Shown: piece after piece, positions 53,173 through 62,318 of the stretch | Numbering within the stretch: position 1 is the stretch's first letter | Layout of the letters: each line of letters starts with the position of its first letter | Origin: JASLCR01 sp046462475 | Lineage (GTDB): Bacteria; Patescibacteriota; Saccharimonadia; Saccharimonadales; Saccharimonadaceae | Assembly: GCA_046462475.1 (NCBI GenBank) | Contig: JBKGVB010000033.1 | Location: 1 to 64,000 of the forward strand | Direction of reading: 5' to 3' | Length of the DNA: 64,000 nt | The notes under the pieces: model-generated | Told to the model about the DNA's origin: nothing | The model's database searches: none | Seen by the model: the letters and a program-made list of their open reading frames with translations, nothing else | Made by a program: the position numbers and the translations under genes

Positions 53173-53490
53173 TTAGCGATGGAGCGCCTTTAGCCCAATG
53201 ATCCCTACAACTATCATCATCAGAAATAGGATCTTAAGTAATGAAACCGGCTCAACGCCCGTAATCATTGCGTACAAGATCGTTAGCGTTGCTCCGATAC
53301 CTACCCAAATAGCATAAGACGTTCCGACAGGTAAAGTACGCATTGCATACGCTAGGCCGATCATGCTCAATACTATTGCTATGAAGAAAATTAATGTCGG
53401 CGTTAGTTTTGTAAGTCCCGCTGATTTTCCGAGAGCTGTCGCCCAGACTGCTTCAAGTACGCCTGAGAGTATTAAGATAACCCATGCCAT
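53173..53490 (-). CDS. SMR-family guanidinium exporter (SugE/Gdx-like)
   Basis: A 105-residue small multidrug-resistance protein with four helices. MAWVILILSGVLEAVWATAL has the essential glutamate (E13) of the SMR family, and GTSYAIWVGIGA the Gdx/SugE loop. Gdx proteins export guanidinium. The preceding leader matches a guanidine-III riboswitch, which strongly supports this substrate. ATG 53490 has AAAGG 6 bases upstream; the earlier ATG at 53505 lies right at the riboswitch end. Confidence 0.85.
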   Translation of the reverse strand: MAWVILILSGVLEAVWATALGKSAGLTKLTPTLIFFIAIVLSMIGLAYAMRTLPVGTSYAIWVGIGATLTILYAMITGVEPVSLLKILFLMMIVVGIIGLKALHR

Positions 53491-53505
53491 ATATAAACCT
53501 TTCAT

Positions 53506-53549
53506 GGGACGTCTTTTCGATTTGCCTGGTACGTCCGCACTCGTCAGGG
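53506..53549 (-). promoter_or_regulatory. Guanidine-III (ykkC-III) riboswitch candidate
   Basis: On the minus strand the leader contains, in order: CCUG stem, ACGAG, UGCGGACGUACC, AGG closing the first stem, and AAAAGACGUCC. From memory, this matches the ykkC-III pattern (CC-GACGAG-UGCG-CGUACC-GG ... AAGACG). A pseudoknot forms between GGACG and CGUCC. It ends only a few bases before the AAAGG ribosome site of gdx, so it would control translation. Confidence 0.8.
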
Positions 53550-53656
53550 ATTTATACTCTTCATGTATGATTATCGCATATTTCGCAGGCCGCTACGCTT
53601 CATGTGTCTACCGATGCACTTTCTTCGTCCCTTTACATCTGTTATAATATGTTGTA

Positions 53657-55060
53657 ATGAAGTACAAACGCACCAAAATGCTGGCGACGCTCGGACCAGC
53701 GACTAATTCACGTGAGCTCGTATATCAGCTCATCGAGCGAGGCGTCAATGGTTTTCGCCTTAATTTTAGCCATGGCAGCTACGAAGAGCGCGACCAGCAG
53801 ATCACTTGGATTCGCGAGTGCTCCAAGGAACTGCAAAAGCCAGTGGCGATTCTGCAAGATTTGCAGGGACCAAAAATTCGCCTCGGCGCATTCGATGGCA
53901 CACATCCTGTCAAAAAAGACGAGGAATGGACACTTGTCTTTGACCAGCCAACCGACATCGATGCCAAGCGCGTCGAAGTACAGTACGATCTGAGCGAGAA
54001 GATGCAGTCAGGCGAGCGCCTCTATATCTTTGACGGAAAAATCCGCACCGAAGTCACTCATGTAACCTCGCGCGAAGTAACGATTCGCATTCTCAACGAC
54101 GGTGTCATTATGCAAAAGAAAGGTATTAATGTACCAGACACCAACTTTGGTGGCGATATTTTAACTCCAAAAGATCTACGCGACATCGACTATGGGGCGG
54201 GACAGGACATCGACTATGTCGCCCTCAGCTTTGTGCAGTCGGCAGAAGACATCACAACCTTGCGTCAACTGCTTGTAGAAAAAGGCTCGACTGCGCAGAT
54301 CATCGCCAAAGTTGAGACAAAAGCAGCGATCGAAGATATCGAGCTGAAGAAGATTGTCGAACAATCTGACGGCGTCATGGTAGCACGCGGCGACCTCGCC
54401 GTAGAAGTCAGCCCCGAAGTCGTGCCGGTCATCCAGCGCAAGATCATCTCACTATGCCAGGAGTATGGCAAACTTAGCATCGTCGCCACACAAATGATGG
54501 CCAGCATGGTTGACGCGCCAGAACCAACTCGTGCAGAAGTAAGCGACGTCGCGACTGCCGTAATTTCTGGTGCAGACTGTGTCATGCTGAGCGATGAAAC
54601 GGCAAATGGTAGCTATCCACTCGAGACAGTCACCCACATGAAAAAGGTGATTATGTACACCCAGGAAGCGCTTCCGGTCGACGTGACAAAATCCCACGAT
54701 GAATCAACCAAGCAAACAGCCATCAGTGCCGCAGCTGTTAGTCTCGCTGGACATATTCATGCTACGGCGATTGTCGCTGAGACAAAGAGCGGCAATACAG
54801 CCGTCAGTATTGCATCGCAGCGTCCAGCCATGCCAATCATCTCCGTCACAAGCAATCCGCGCGTCTCACAGCAACTTGCACTTATGTATGCAAACAAAAG
54901 CTTCTGCAGGCCAGATGGAGAAAAAGCCGGCTGGGAACTTGCCAAAAATCTTCGCGAATCAGGCTATCTTTCAGAAGGAGATACAATCGTTCTTGTCTCT
55001 GGTAAACAACCGGGTCTCATCGGCGGCACCGACACAATTCGTGTCCGTGTCCTAAATTAG
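53657..55060 (+). CDS. pyk: Pyruvate kinase
   Basis: A 467-residue glycolytic enzyme converting phosphoenolpyruvate to pyruvate with ATP formation. KMLATLGPATNS at the N-terminus, FRLNFSHGSYEE (about 33), LQDLQGPKIR, QSDGVMVARGDLAVEV (about 237-252), TRAEVSDVATAVISGADCVM and the C-terminal allosteric domain are all present. TATAAT in the conserved TCTGTTATAAT element lies 8 bases before the ATG. Monocistronic. Confidence 0.95.
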   Translation: MKYKRTKMLATLGPATNSRELVYQLIERGVNGFRLNFSHGSYEERDQQITWIRECSKELQKPVAILQDLQGPKIRLGAFDGTHPVKKDEEWTLVFDQPTDIDAKRVEVQYDLSEKMQSGERLYIFDGKIRTEVTHVTSREVTIRILNDGVIMQKKGINVPDTNFGGDILTPKDLRDIDYGAGQDIDYVALSFVQSAEDITTLRQLLVEKGSTAQIIAKVETKAAIEDIELKKIVEQSDGVMVARGDLAVEVSPEVVPVIQRKIISLCQEYGKLSIVATQMMASMVDAPEPTRAEVSDVATAVISGADCVMLSDETANGSYPLETVTHMKKVIMYTQEALPVDVTKSHDESTKQTAISAAAVSLAGHIHATAIVAETKSGNTAVSIASQRPAMPIISVTSNPRVSQQLALMYANKSFCRPDGEKAGWELAKNLRESGYLSEGDTIVLVSGKQPGLIGGTDTIRVRVLN

Positions 55061-55135
55061 CCCGACGCATTTCAGCCTTCGTTCAGTAAATCTTCGTACA
55101 GTTACGTTCATATCAATCTAAACAAGGAACAATGA

Positions 55136-56557
55136 ATGAACGTCTTTTCACGAGGAGTCCGAAATGCTTTCAGAAATGGCATCAGGACGTTTTCAATCGT
55201 CATCATTTTAGGCATTAGCGTAGGACTAGCACTGGTCATGCTAGTCGCACGCTCGGCCGTTGAAGCAAAAATAAGCTCTGTCAAAAGCAGTATCGGCACG
55301 ACAATCAGTATCTCGCCAGCTGGCTTTACTCCTGGCAGTAGCGCCAATAACGCGCTCACGACTAATGAACTGGCGAAAGTAACATCACTCGCACATGTTT
55401 CGAGCGTCACAGAAAACCTCACTGATCGGCTATCGACCACCGGATCATCAACCCCAAGCTTTGGCTTCGGGCGTAACGGTTCATCCAGCACAGAAAACTC
55501 AACCACTAGTCTCAAGTCACCAGTGACACTCGATAGCAATAGCTCAGGACGCCGCATCTTTGTTTCTGGAGGCGAGGGAACAACGGCACCAGCAAACTTT
55601 AGTCTGCCGATTTCTTTCCTCGGAACGACCACTCCAAATACGATTAACGGCAGCCCGATTACTATCAAAAGTGGCAAAACTATCGATGGTAGCTCAGACA
55701 CAAATAACGCACTGATCAGTTCTAGTATGGCTAGTAAAAATAGCCTAAAAGTCGGCTCAACATTCACTGCCTATAAAACAACCCTCACCGTTGCCGGCAT
55801 TTTTACAAGTGATAGTCAAAGCACAAATGACACGGTAGTTCTTGCACTGCCAAGCCTCCAACGTTTAAGCGGACAGTCTGGTGTTATCACTAGTGCAACG
55901 GCGACAGTCGATTCGCTCGATAATCTCTCCTCTGCAACAGCTGCCACAAAAAATGCCCTTGACTCGAGCGCGGATGTCACAAGCTCAGAAGAGCAAGCCA
56001 ACAATACCGTTGCGCCGCTCAATGGTGTCAAAACCGTCACGCTTTACAGTATGATCGGTGCGCTCATTGCCGGCTCTGTCATTATCCTTCTGACGATGAT
56101 GATGATCGTTCGCGAGCGTCGTCGCGAGATTGGTGTCATGAAAGCAATTGGCAGCTCAAACCTCAAAACGATGGTGCAGTTTATGACCGAATCAGTGACC
56201 CTAACAGCGCTTGGACTGGTCGTTGGCTTAGCCATCGCGGTCACATGCGCCTCACCAATCACTAGCGCGCTTGTCTCAAATAGCACCTCGTCGTCAAGTC
56301 AATCATCAGCAGTACCCGGCCAGCCTTCACAGGGCATGCGAGGAGAAGCTGGCACGGGCGGCAGAGGATTCGGTGGCGACTTTGGACGTTTCGCCGGACA
56401 AGGTGCAACAAATCTCAAAAATATCCAAGCAACTGTTGGTTGGAGCACACTTGGCTACGGTATCCTAGTCGCACTAGTGATTGCCGTTATCGGTAGTGCC
56501 GTCCCGGCATACTTTATCAGCAGAATTCGTCCATCGGACGTTATTAGGGCAGAATAG
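55136..56557 (+). CDS. MacB/FtsX-type ABC transporter permease
   Basis: A 473-residue permease. One N-terminal helix (about 15-38), a large extracytoplasmic domain rich in Ser and Thr (about 40-300), then three C-terminal helices with the FtsX-type RERRREIGVMKAIGSSN (about 323-339) and IRPSDVIRAE end. A Gly/Ser/Gln-rich insert (about 383-435) between the last two helices is unusual. SD AAGGAACA precedes the start; the ATPase gene follows 9 bases later. Confidence 0.87.
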   Translation: MNVFSRGVRNAFRNGIRTFSIVIILGISVGLALVMLVARSAVEAKISSVKSSIGTTISISPAGFTPGSSANNALTTNELAKVTSLAHVSSVTENLTDRLSTTGSSTPSFGFGRNGSSSTENSTTSLKSPVTLDSNSSGRRIFVSGGEGTTAPANFSLPISFLGTTTPNTINGSPITIKSGKTIDGSSDTNNALISSSMASKNSLKVGSTFTAYKTTLTVAGIFTSDSQSTNDTVVLALPSLQRLSGQSGVITSATATVDSLDNLSSATAATKNALDSSADVTSSEEQANNTVAPLNGVKTVTLYSMIGALIAGSVIILLTMMMIVRERRREIGVMKAIGSSNLKTMVQFMTESVTLTALGLVVGLAIAVTCASPITSALVSNSTSSSSQSSAVPGQPSQGMRGEAGTGGRGFGGDFGRFAGQGATNLKNIQATVGWSTLGYGILVALVIAVIGSAVPAYFISRIRPSDVIRAE

Positions 56558-56566
56558 GAGACCATT

Positions 56567-57250
56567 ATGTTACAAGTTACGAATCTACAAAGAACTTTCG
56601 GCAGTGGCGACACAAAGGTTGAAGCAGTCAAAGATATCTCATTTACAGTTGGTGATGGTGAGTTTGTATCGATCATAGGCAAGAGTGGCAGCGGGAAGTC
56701 GACCTTACTAGGCCTCCTTGGCGCGCTCGATAAACCGACCGATGGCTCCATCATCGTAGGAGAAAAAGACATCACAAAGCTACACGACAGTGCACTGATT
56801 CGCTACCGCTCAAAAAAGATTGGCTTCGTATTCCAAAACTATAATTTAATTCCAAATCTCACCGCACTCGAAAACGTCATGCTATCTATGGAGTTTGCTG
56901 GAGTTAGCAAGCAAGAACGCAAAAGTCGAGCAGGCGAATTACTCGATCAGGTTGGCATCGAAGGAATCAAGCAAGATAGAAAGCCAGGCAAACTAAGTGG
57001 CGGAGAGCAGCAGCGTGTCTCAATCGCTCGCGCACTCGCCAACAAGCCTTCACTCATCCTTGCCGATGAACCGACAGGCAACCTCGACAGTCAAACTGGA
57101 GAAATGATCTTCAATCTTCTGCACGATCTTTCACGAAGCGAAAATACAACCATTGTCGTCGTCACACACGACCTCGACATCGCAGGACGGACCGACGCAA
57201 CTTTCCGCCTTGCTGATGGTAAGCTCAAAAACAAAAATAAGCGGCGCTAA
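56567..57250 (+). CDS. ABC transporter ATP-binding protein (LolD/MacB-like)
   Basis: A 227-residue ATPase with Walker A GKSGSGKSTLLGLL (about 38), signature LSGGEQQRVSIARAL (about 139), Walker B LILADEPTGNLD and H-loop VTHD. Together with the upstream permease it would form a MacB-type exporter. SD TAGGAG precedes the ATG. It ends 4 bases into the convergent gene. Confidence 0.93.
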   Translation: MLQVTNLQRTFGSGDTKVEAVKDISFTVGDGEFVSIIGKSGSGKSTLLGLLGALDKPTDGSIIVGEKDITKLHDSALIRYRSKKIGFVFQNYNLIPNLTALENVMLSMEFAGVSKQERKSRAGELLDQVGIEGIKQDRKPGKLSGGEQQRVSIARALANKPSLILADEPTGNLDSQTGEMIFNLLHDLSRSENTTIVVVTHDLDIAGRTDATFRLADGKLKNKNKRR

Positions 57251-58395
57251 GAAACTAGTCGTAGCGGTAGAGAAGTAGCGGTCTGGTTCTTCCACACATA
57301 AGCCTCTTCATCCGCAGTCATATTCACAGATCGGCCGCCATCAGTTACTTCCAAGTAGCGCTCGATACGGCCGATTTGGAGCATATGCGAGGCAGGATTC
57401 AATAGACTGGCGTGAATACCCCCGCGCACATGCTTCGTCAATATATGTGGATGTCCTTCAAATCGCTGCTTCCAAACTTCAGGCCACGACATACCATCAT
57501 GCCCATACAAGACCACATGCCCGCGAGCATCACGCGGCAACAGCTGATTTGCCTCAGCCCCAGCAGCAAGTGCTGGCATTGCGCCAACAATCGAACCCAG
57601 CACAAAATTAGGTTCGCCCGATAGGGTTGATACGATACTGCCACCATGTCCTTGGCGTATCATACTCAGTAGTGCAAGTGAGCCAAGCCCAACCTCGGTA
57701 CCCATCCATGTCAAGAACCGTGGAATATCTTTAACCTCTAGTTTGTCCGGTACACACGGTGCTTTTATATCCATATAGGCAAGCTCAAGTCCATATGCCT
57801 TAGCGTAGATATGCTGGCGCAAGGCCTTCATCGCCGCCCGTGAGTCACCGATCACATATTGCCTACGAGGAAGTTCATAGTTCTTTGTTAGTTGATCAAT
57901 AATTAGCTCCTCAGATTGTGCAGTCTTCGCAAGTGAAGTCTTTTGCGCCGTCAAGAATGTCTCTGGAAGCGACAGTAATCTGTCGACGTATGGTAAATGT
58001 TGATTGCCCGAATGTTCAGCACCAATCCGTATTACAGGCGTACCGGTCCGTTCGACAACCCTATGAGCGCGCGGGCGCACATAGCCATCATTATCTGTCG
58101 TCCAGGCCGCCCCATCAGTAACAACAAGATCTACATCCGTTTCATCAGGCAAGTCCAATCGAATATCACGCCAGATACTATCGTTTGTCCGAACTACCAG
58201 CACAACTTCACGACCAAATTTTGTTGCACGCTCATCGACGACTCGTATTTCATCGACATCAAGTCCATCGAAGAAGGGAGCTTCTTCATATCGTCCATCA
58301 TCCACTTCGACATCGCGCCATACAGCACCGGCACGCCGCTCTAAAACCTCATTTGAGGGAAGTACCTTTTCAAACGTGTCACGAATCTGTTTCAT
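57247..58395 (-). CDS. Putative alpha/beta-hydrolase-like protein
   Basis: A 382-residue soluble protein. It has a possible nucleophile elbow VIGDSRAAMKAL (serine about 178) and a His-containing RGGIHASLLNP (about 334), which would fit a hydrolase fold with long inserts. The N-terminal half is acidic and beta-rich. The assignment is tentative, since the G-x-S-x-G pattern is altered (GDSRA). SD AAGGG-type sequence lies upstream of the ATG with no -10 box nearby, so the message has a leader. Confidence 0.5.
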   Translation of the reverse strand: MKQIRDTFEKVLPSNEVLERRAGAVWRDVEVDDGRYEEAPFFDGLDVDEIRVVDERATKFGREVVLVVRTNDSIWRDIRLDLPDETDVDLVVTDGAAWTTDNDGYVRPRAHRVVERTGTPVIRIGAEHSGNQHLPYVDRLLSLPETFLTAQKTSLAKTAQSEELIIDQLTKNYELPRRQYVIGDSRAAMKALRQHIYAKAYGLELAYMDIKAPCVPDKLEVKDIPRFLTWMGTEVGLGSLALLSMIRQGHGGSIVSTLSGEPNFVLGSIVGAMPALAAGAEANQLLPRDARGHVVLYGHDGMSWPEVWKQRFEGHPHILTKHVRGGIHASLLNPASHMLQIGRIERYLEVTDGGRSVNMTADEEAYVWKNQTATSLPLRLVS

Positions 58396-58563
58396 GTTTG
58401 TCCCTTGGTAGTCCTTAGTGTCCTCAGCATACGCCCGCCGCTGCAGAAAAACAATAGCTTTTTAGATACATTTCGGGCATAATGAAGAAAAAGTGAAATA
58501 GGGGGCAATATCTCACCATTACCACTGACACGGTTTTGGCACCGACGTATTACCGAAGCGGCC

Positions 58564-60585
58564 ATGGTCGTTGCGGCGATTGTTGTTGTACTTTATTTTT
58601 TGCCATACCTTGATAGCCTTGGACCGATCTCAAAATCGCTCATCATACCTGATTGGGGGGCGATCCTTGCGGCCGTAACTTTTAGCTTCGGATTTCTCAG
58701 TTATTTATTTGCCCCACGAAAGTACATCTTTCCGACAGCCTTGAGTGTCTATTTATTGCTTGGCGCTACCACCGCAGAGCTCATCTTTGCCACGGGTGGT
58801 ACACACTCATCATTTGTAGGCTTGTGGCTTGCTGTTGCAGTATTTGCCAGTGTATTTGGCTGGTGGGGAGTTGCACCTCTCGCGCTGATTACGCTTGGGT
58901 ACGATGCCTATCTCTTTATAGAGAAACATCCGTCACTTGTCAGCCTACTCCTTGCGCTCATCATTGGCTTGGCTCCTCTCGTTGTTAGCTATATCATTTT
59001 TCACATCAAGGCCAAAGGGCCAAACGAAGACAAAGCCTTCAACGACCTTGCAAGCGAGCTAAGCCAGGTCAGCAACAAGTCAGATGTCGTTATTAACGCC
59101 ATTGGAGACGGGGTAATCGCGCTCAATTCCAAGGGTGTGATCGAGCTCATTAATCCAGCAGCGCAACATATCATTGGATGGGGCACCTCCGATGCGGTCG
59201 GCCTTGACTACAAATCCGTACTCAAACTCAGCGACAAAGAAGATAAGCCACTCACTACAGCTAACGATCCTATAGAACACGTACTGGGCGTCAATAGCGA
59301 AATCCACACAAAAGAGTTTTTCGTCACAACGGGGGGCGGGAAGCGGCTATTACTCTCACTCGTAGTGTCACCGATCGGGCAGCCGGGCGAGGGTGTTATT
59401 GTGGTATTCCAAGATATTACGCGTGAATCAGCCGAAGAACGCGAGCAGGCTGAATTTATATCGACAGCCAGCCATGAGATGCGCACGCCAGTCGCAAGTA
59501 TCGAAGGCTACTTGGGTCTAGCCCTTAATCCAAACACCGCTCAGATAGACGAGAAAGCGCGCGACTTCATAGAGAAGGCGCACGCCTCCGCCCAGCACCT
59601 TGGCCGACTCTTCCAGGACCTGCTCGATGTGTCAAAAGCAGAAGATGGCCGCCTGTCGAATCACCCTGGCGTCGTAGACGTTGTTGATTATATCGGAGAC
59701 ATCGCTGAAGGCCTAAGGCCAAAAGCACAAGAAAAGGGCCTTACGCTTCTCTATAAGCCCGCTCCGGACGGCAATGACAAAGGTGACAGCCGTATCATCT
59801 CGCCAGTGTATTATGCCAATGTTGACAACGACCACTTGCGCGAAGTAGTCGCCAATCTCGTTGAAAATGCCATCAAATACACGCTAAAGGGCGATGTAGT
59901 CGTGGACGTGACAGGCGACGAAGAGCATGTCACGATAAGCATCAAGGACAGTGGTATTGGCATCGCCCCTGAAGACATGCCTCACTTGTTCCAAAAGTTC
60001 TACCGTGTCGACAACTCTGCTACACGTGAAATCGGCGGCACCGGCCTCGGCCTCTATCTATGCCGTCGACTAGCGGAAGTAATGGGTGGACGCATCTGGC
60101 TTGATAGCGAATTTGGAAAGGGAAGTACGTTCTATCTGGAACTCCCACGCCTTGCTCAAGAAGAAGCAATGCATATGATTGATGCCCAGGGTGACATCTC
60201 GCCTGAATCAATGATCACTAACGAACACGGAACTATACTTGCAGACCCAACTCAAGGAATAACCGATACTGCCGACTCTGTCACGGAAGATATCAGCTCG
60301 ATGCCACCAGTTCAAGTGGCGCAGGCAGCTCCCGCACAAGCACCGCCCGTCCAGATACCTATTTCTGTGCCTGAAATTACCATCCCCACGCCCGTCGCAC
60401 CACAGCCACCTATGGCAGCACCTGTCGTCCAACAGCCAGCACCGGCACCTGTAGCCCCACCGACACTTGCGGCTATTGAGCAAAATCCCGCGTCATATCT
60501 TCCGCCAACACCAGCTGCACGATCAGCGAGTATCCAAATTCCAACTCGCCAAAATCCACAGAATCAAGATCAACCAAAAATCTAG
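58564..60585 (+). CDS. Sensor histidine kinase 2 with a Pro-rich tail
   Basis: A 673-residue kinase. Six to seven N-terminal membrane helices (1-150), a PAS domain (about 170-295), H-box FISTASHEMRTPVASIEG (about 300), N-box VENAIKYT, G1 KDSGIGIAPE, F-box and G2 GGTGLGLYLCRR, then a Pro/Ala/Gln-rich tail (about 545-673). The ATG at 58564 begins inside the first helix; the frame stays open upstream to 58486 and would add a basic LTRFWHRR segment, but no ATG, GTG or TTG lies there, so the true start is uncertain. The response regulator follows. Confidence 0.85.
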   Translation: MVVAAIVVVLYFLPYLDSLGPISKSLIIPDWGAILAAVTFSFGFLSYLFAPRKYIFPTALSVYLLLGATTAELIFATGGTHSSFVGLWLAVAVFASVFGWWGVAPLALITLGYDAYLFIEKHPSLVSLLLALIIGLAPLVVSYIIFHIKAKGPNEDKAFNDLASELSQVSNKSDVVINAIGDGVIALNSKGVIELINPAAQHIIGWGTSDAVGLDYKSVLKLSDKEDKPLTTANDPIEHVLGVNSEIHTKEFFVTTGGGKRLLLSLVVSPIGQPGEGVIVVFQDITRESAEEREQAEFISTASHEMRTPVASIEGYLGLALNPNTAQIDEKARDFIEKAHASAQHLGRLFQDLLDVSKAEDGRLSNHPGVVDVVDYIGDIAEGLRPKAQEKGLTLLYKPAPDGNDKGDSRIISPVYYANVDNDHLREVVANLVENAIKYTLKGDVVVDVTGDEEHVTISIKDSGIGIAPEDMPHLFQKFYRVDNSATREIGGTGLGLYLCRRLAEVMGGRIWLDSEFGKGSTFYLELPRLAQEEAMHMIDAQGDISPESMITNEHGTILADPTQGITDTADSVTEDISSMPPVQVAQAAPAQAPPVQIPISVPEITIPTPVAPQPPMAAPVVQQPAPAPVAPPTLAAIEQNPASYLPPTPAARSASIQIPTRQNPQNQDQPKI

Positions 60586-60621
60586 TATTTTTAAAAGTGC
60601 TTATGGTACACTAGGGGTAAC

Positions 60622-61530
60622 ATGACTAAAATATTACTGGTCGAAGATGATAAAAGTCTTCGTGAGATTTACGGAGTTCGATTGCTTGCTGAAGGCTACG
60701 ATATTGTATCGGCGGGCGATGGGGAAGAAGCGCTGGCTATGGCTATCAAGGACCGTCCTGCTCTCATCGTCTCAGATGTTATGATGCCAAAGATTTCCGG
60801 CTTCGATATGCTCGATATCTTGCGTTCGACCACCGAGACAAAAGACATTAAAGTCATTATGATGACCGCTCTTTCGTCTGAAGACCAACGAAAACGAGGC
60901 GAGCAGCTCGGCGCCGATCGTTATCTCGTAAAGTCTCAGGTAGGCATCGAGGATGTCGTTCGTGCTGTTCACGAAGTACTTGGTGATTCACCGGTTCCAA
61001 GCTCTACACCATTTGGATCATCATCTCCAGTACCAGCTACACCTGCTCCGGCACCACAAGCATCAGGCATTGCCGCTGGCGCTCGTCCAGCAGCACCGAC
61101 AGCACCAGCACCGCGTCCAGCAGCTCCCGCAAGCCCTGCTGCCGCACAACCTCAGCCAACCACAGGGTTGCCACAGCCGACTGCGCCATTCTCGACCCCA
61201 CGTCCAGGGAGCGGCAATAGTCTTGCCGATCGCGTCATTCAGCCGATATCTCAATCAGATCCGGATGCAACACCAGTTGCAGACCTTATTGCAAAAGAAC
61301 TTTCCGGTGACACTAACCCACCAGCGCCTTTTGCGGCACCTGCAGCTCCGGTCCCATCGATGCCTCAGACTCAGACTCCGGTCGCCCCACAACAGCCAGC
61401 ACCAGCACCGGCTCCAACCCCTACACCTATAGCGACTCCACCTCAGACACCCGCGCCGACTCCATCACCACAGCCAAGCAATCCTAATCCGCTTCCACCA
61501 CTCACGCCTCCGCAACCACCAGCGGCCTAA
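60622..61530 (+). CDS. Response regulator 2 with a long Pro/Ala-rich C-terminal region
   Basis: A 302-residue protein. The receiver domain occupies about 1-120: VEDD (about 8), phosphoacceptor Asp in LIVSDVMMPK (about 53), MMTALS and K in YLVKSQV. The remaining 180 residues are low-complexity Pro/Ala/Gln with no DNA-binding domain. The partner kinase has a tail of the same kind, so the tails may hold them together or tether them to a surface (inference). TACACT and AGGGGT precede the ATG. Confidence 0.83.
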   Translation: MTKILLVEDDKSLREIYGVRLLAEGYDIVSAGDGEEALAMAIKDRPALIVSDVMMPKISGFDMLDILRSTTETKDIKVIMMTALSSEDQRKRGEQLGADRYLVKSQVGIEDVVRAVHEVLGDSPVPSSTPFGSSSPVPATPAPAPQASGIAAGARPAAPTAPAPRPAAPASPAAAQPQPTTGLPQPTAPFSTPRPGSGNSLADRVIQPISQSDPDATPVADLIAKELSGDTNPPAPFAAPAAPVPSMPQTQTPVAPQQPAPAPAPTPTPIATPPQTPAPTPSPQPSNPNPLPPLTPPQPPAA

Positions 61531-61564
61531 TTCTTTTAGCTTGCTCTGTTATACTCGTATCTAG

Positions 61565-62254
61565 ATGACCGATACTGAATCTACTCGACTCAATAAATTC
61601 CTCGCACTTGAGCTTGGCATTTCTCGCCGCGCCGCCGACGAACTCATTGAGAAGGGGAAAGTTACCATTGATGACGCCATCGCCACCTTGGGTGCCCGCA
61701 TCGCCCCCGATACAGTTGTCAAAGTAAATGGCAACATCGTAAAAAAAGATGCGGCTTTCGTCTATTTGGTACTCAACAAACCTGCAGGTTACGTCTGCTC
61801 ACGTCGTGCCCAAGGTGATAGCCCGACAATCTACACATTACTGCCAAACAAATACCATGCCCTTAAACCTGTCGGACGTCTCGACAAGGATTCTTCAGGC
61901 CTTATTCTCCTCACAAATGATGGTGATTTCGCTCATCAGATGACTCATCCCAGCTTCCATAAAACGAAACTTTACGAGGTACGTGTCGACAAGCCGATTG
62001 AACCACTCCACCAACAGATGATCTCAGACTACGGCGTAGCTCTTGAAGATGGCGTCAGTAAGTTTGAGCTAGAGCGTCTCGACGACTCCCGCACCTCATG
62101 GCGCATTACCATGTCGGAAGGCCGCAATCGCCAGATTCGCCGTACCTTTGCTGCGCTTGGCTACACAGTTACCGCTCTTCATCGTACGAACTTTGGATAT
62201 TATTCACTTGGTGATATAAAGCGCGGAGAATATACTGAAGTCAATATTCAGTAG
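61565..62254 (+). CDS. RsuA/RluB-family pseudouridine synthase
   Basis: A 229-residue enzyme with an N-terminal S4 RNA-binding domain (TRLNKFLALELGISRRAADE, about 5-60) and a catalytic domain with the aspartate in PVGRLDKDSSGLILLTNDG (about 104). Further motifs LNKPAGYVCS and EGRNRQIRRTFAALGY are typical. It isomerises uridines in rRNA; the exact position is not predictable. TATACT lies 9 bases before the ATG. Confidence 0.88.
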   Translation: MTDTESTRLNKFLALELGISRRAADELIEKGKVTIDDAIATLGARIAPDTVVKVNGNIVKKDAAFVYLVLNKPAGYVCSRRAQGDSPTIYTLLPNKYHALKPVGRLDKDSSGLILLTNDGDFAHQMTHPSFHKTKLYEVRVDKPIEPLHQQMISDYGVALEDGVSKFELERLDDSRTSWRITMSEGRNRQIRRTFAALGYTVTALHRTNFGYYSLGDIKRGEYTEVNIQ

Positions 62255-62272
62255 GTGATATAGAAATGAAAG

Positions 62273-62310
62273 AGGCGCCGAGTCCCTGGAATCCCAGGAA
62301 TTCGGCGCCT
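62273..62310. terminator. Bidirectional hairpin between rsuA-like and EEP genes
   Basis: AGGCGCCGA (62273-62281) pairs with TCGGCGCCT (62302-62310), with inner CCTGG/CCAGG. On the minus strand a T-rich flank (TTTCATTTC) follows, so it ends the EEP gene; it may also stop rsuA transcripts. Confidence 0.7.
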
Positions 62311-62318
62311 TCTGCCTT

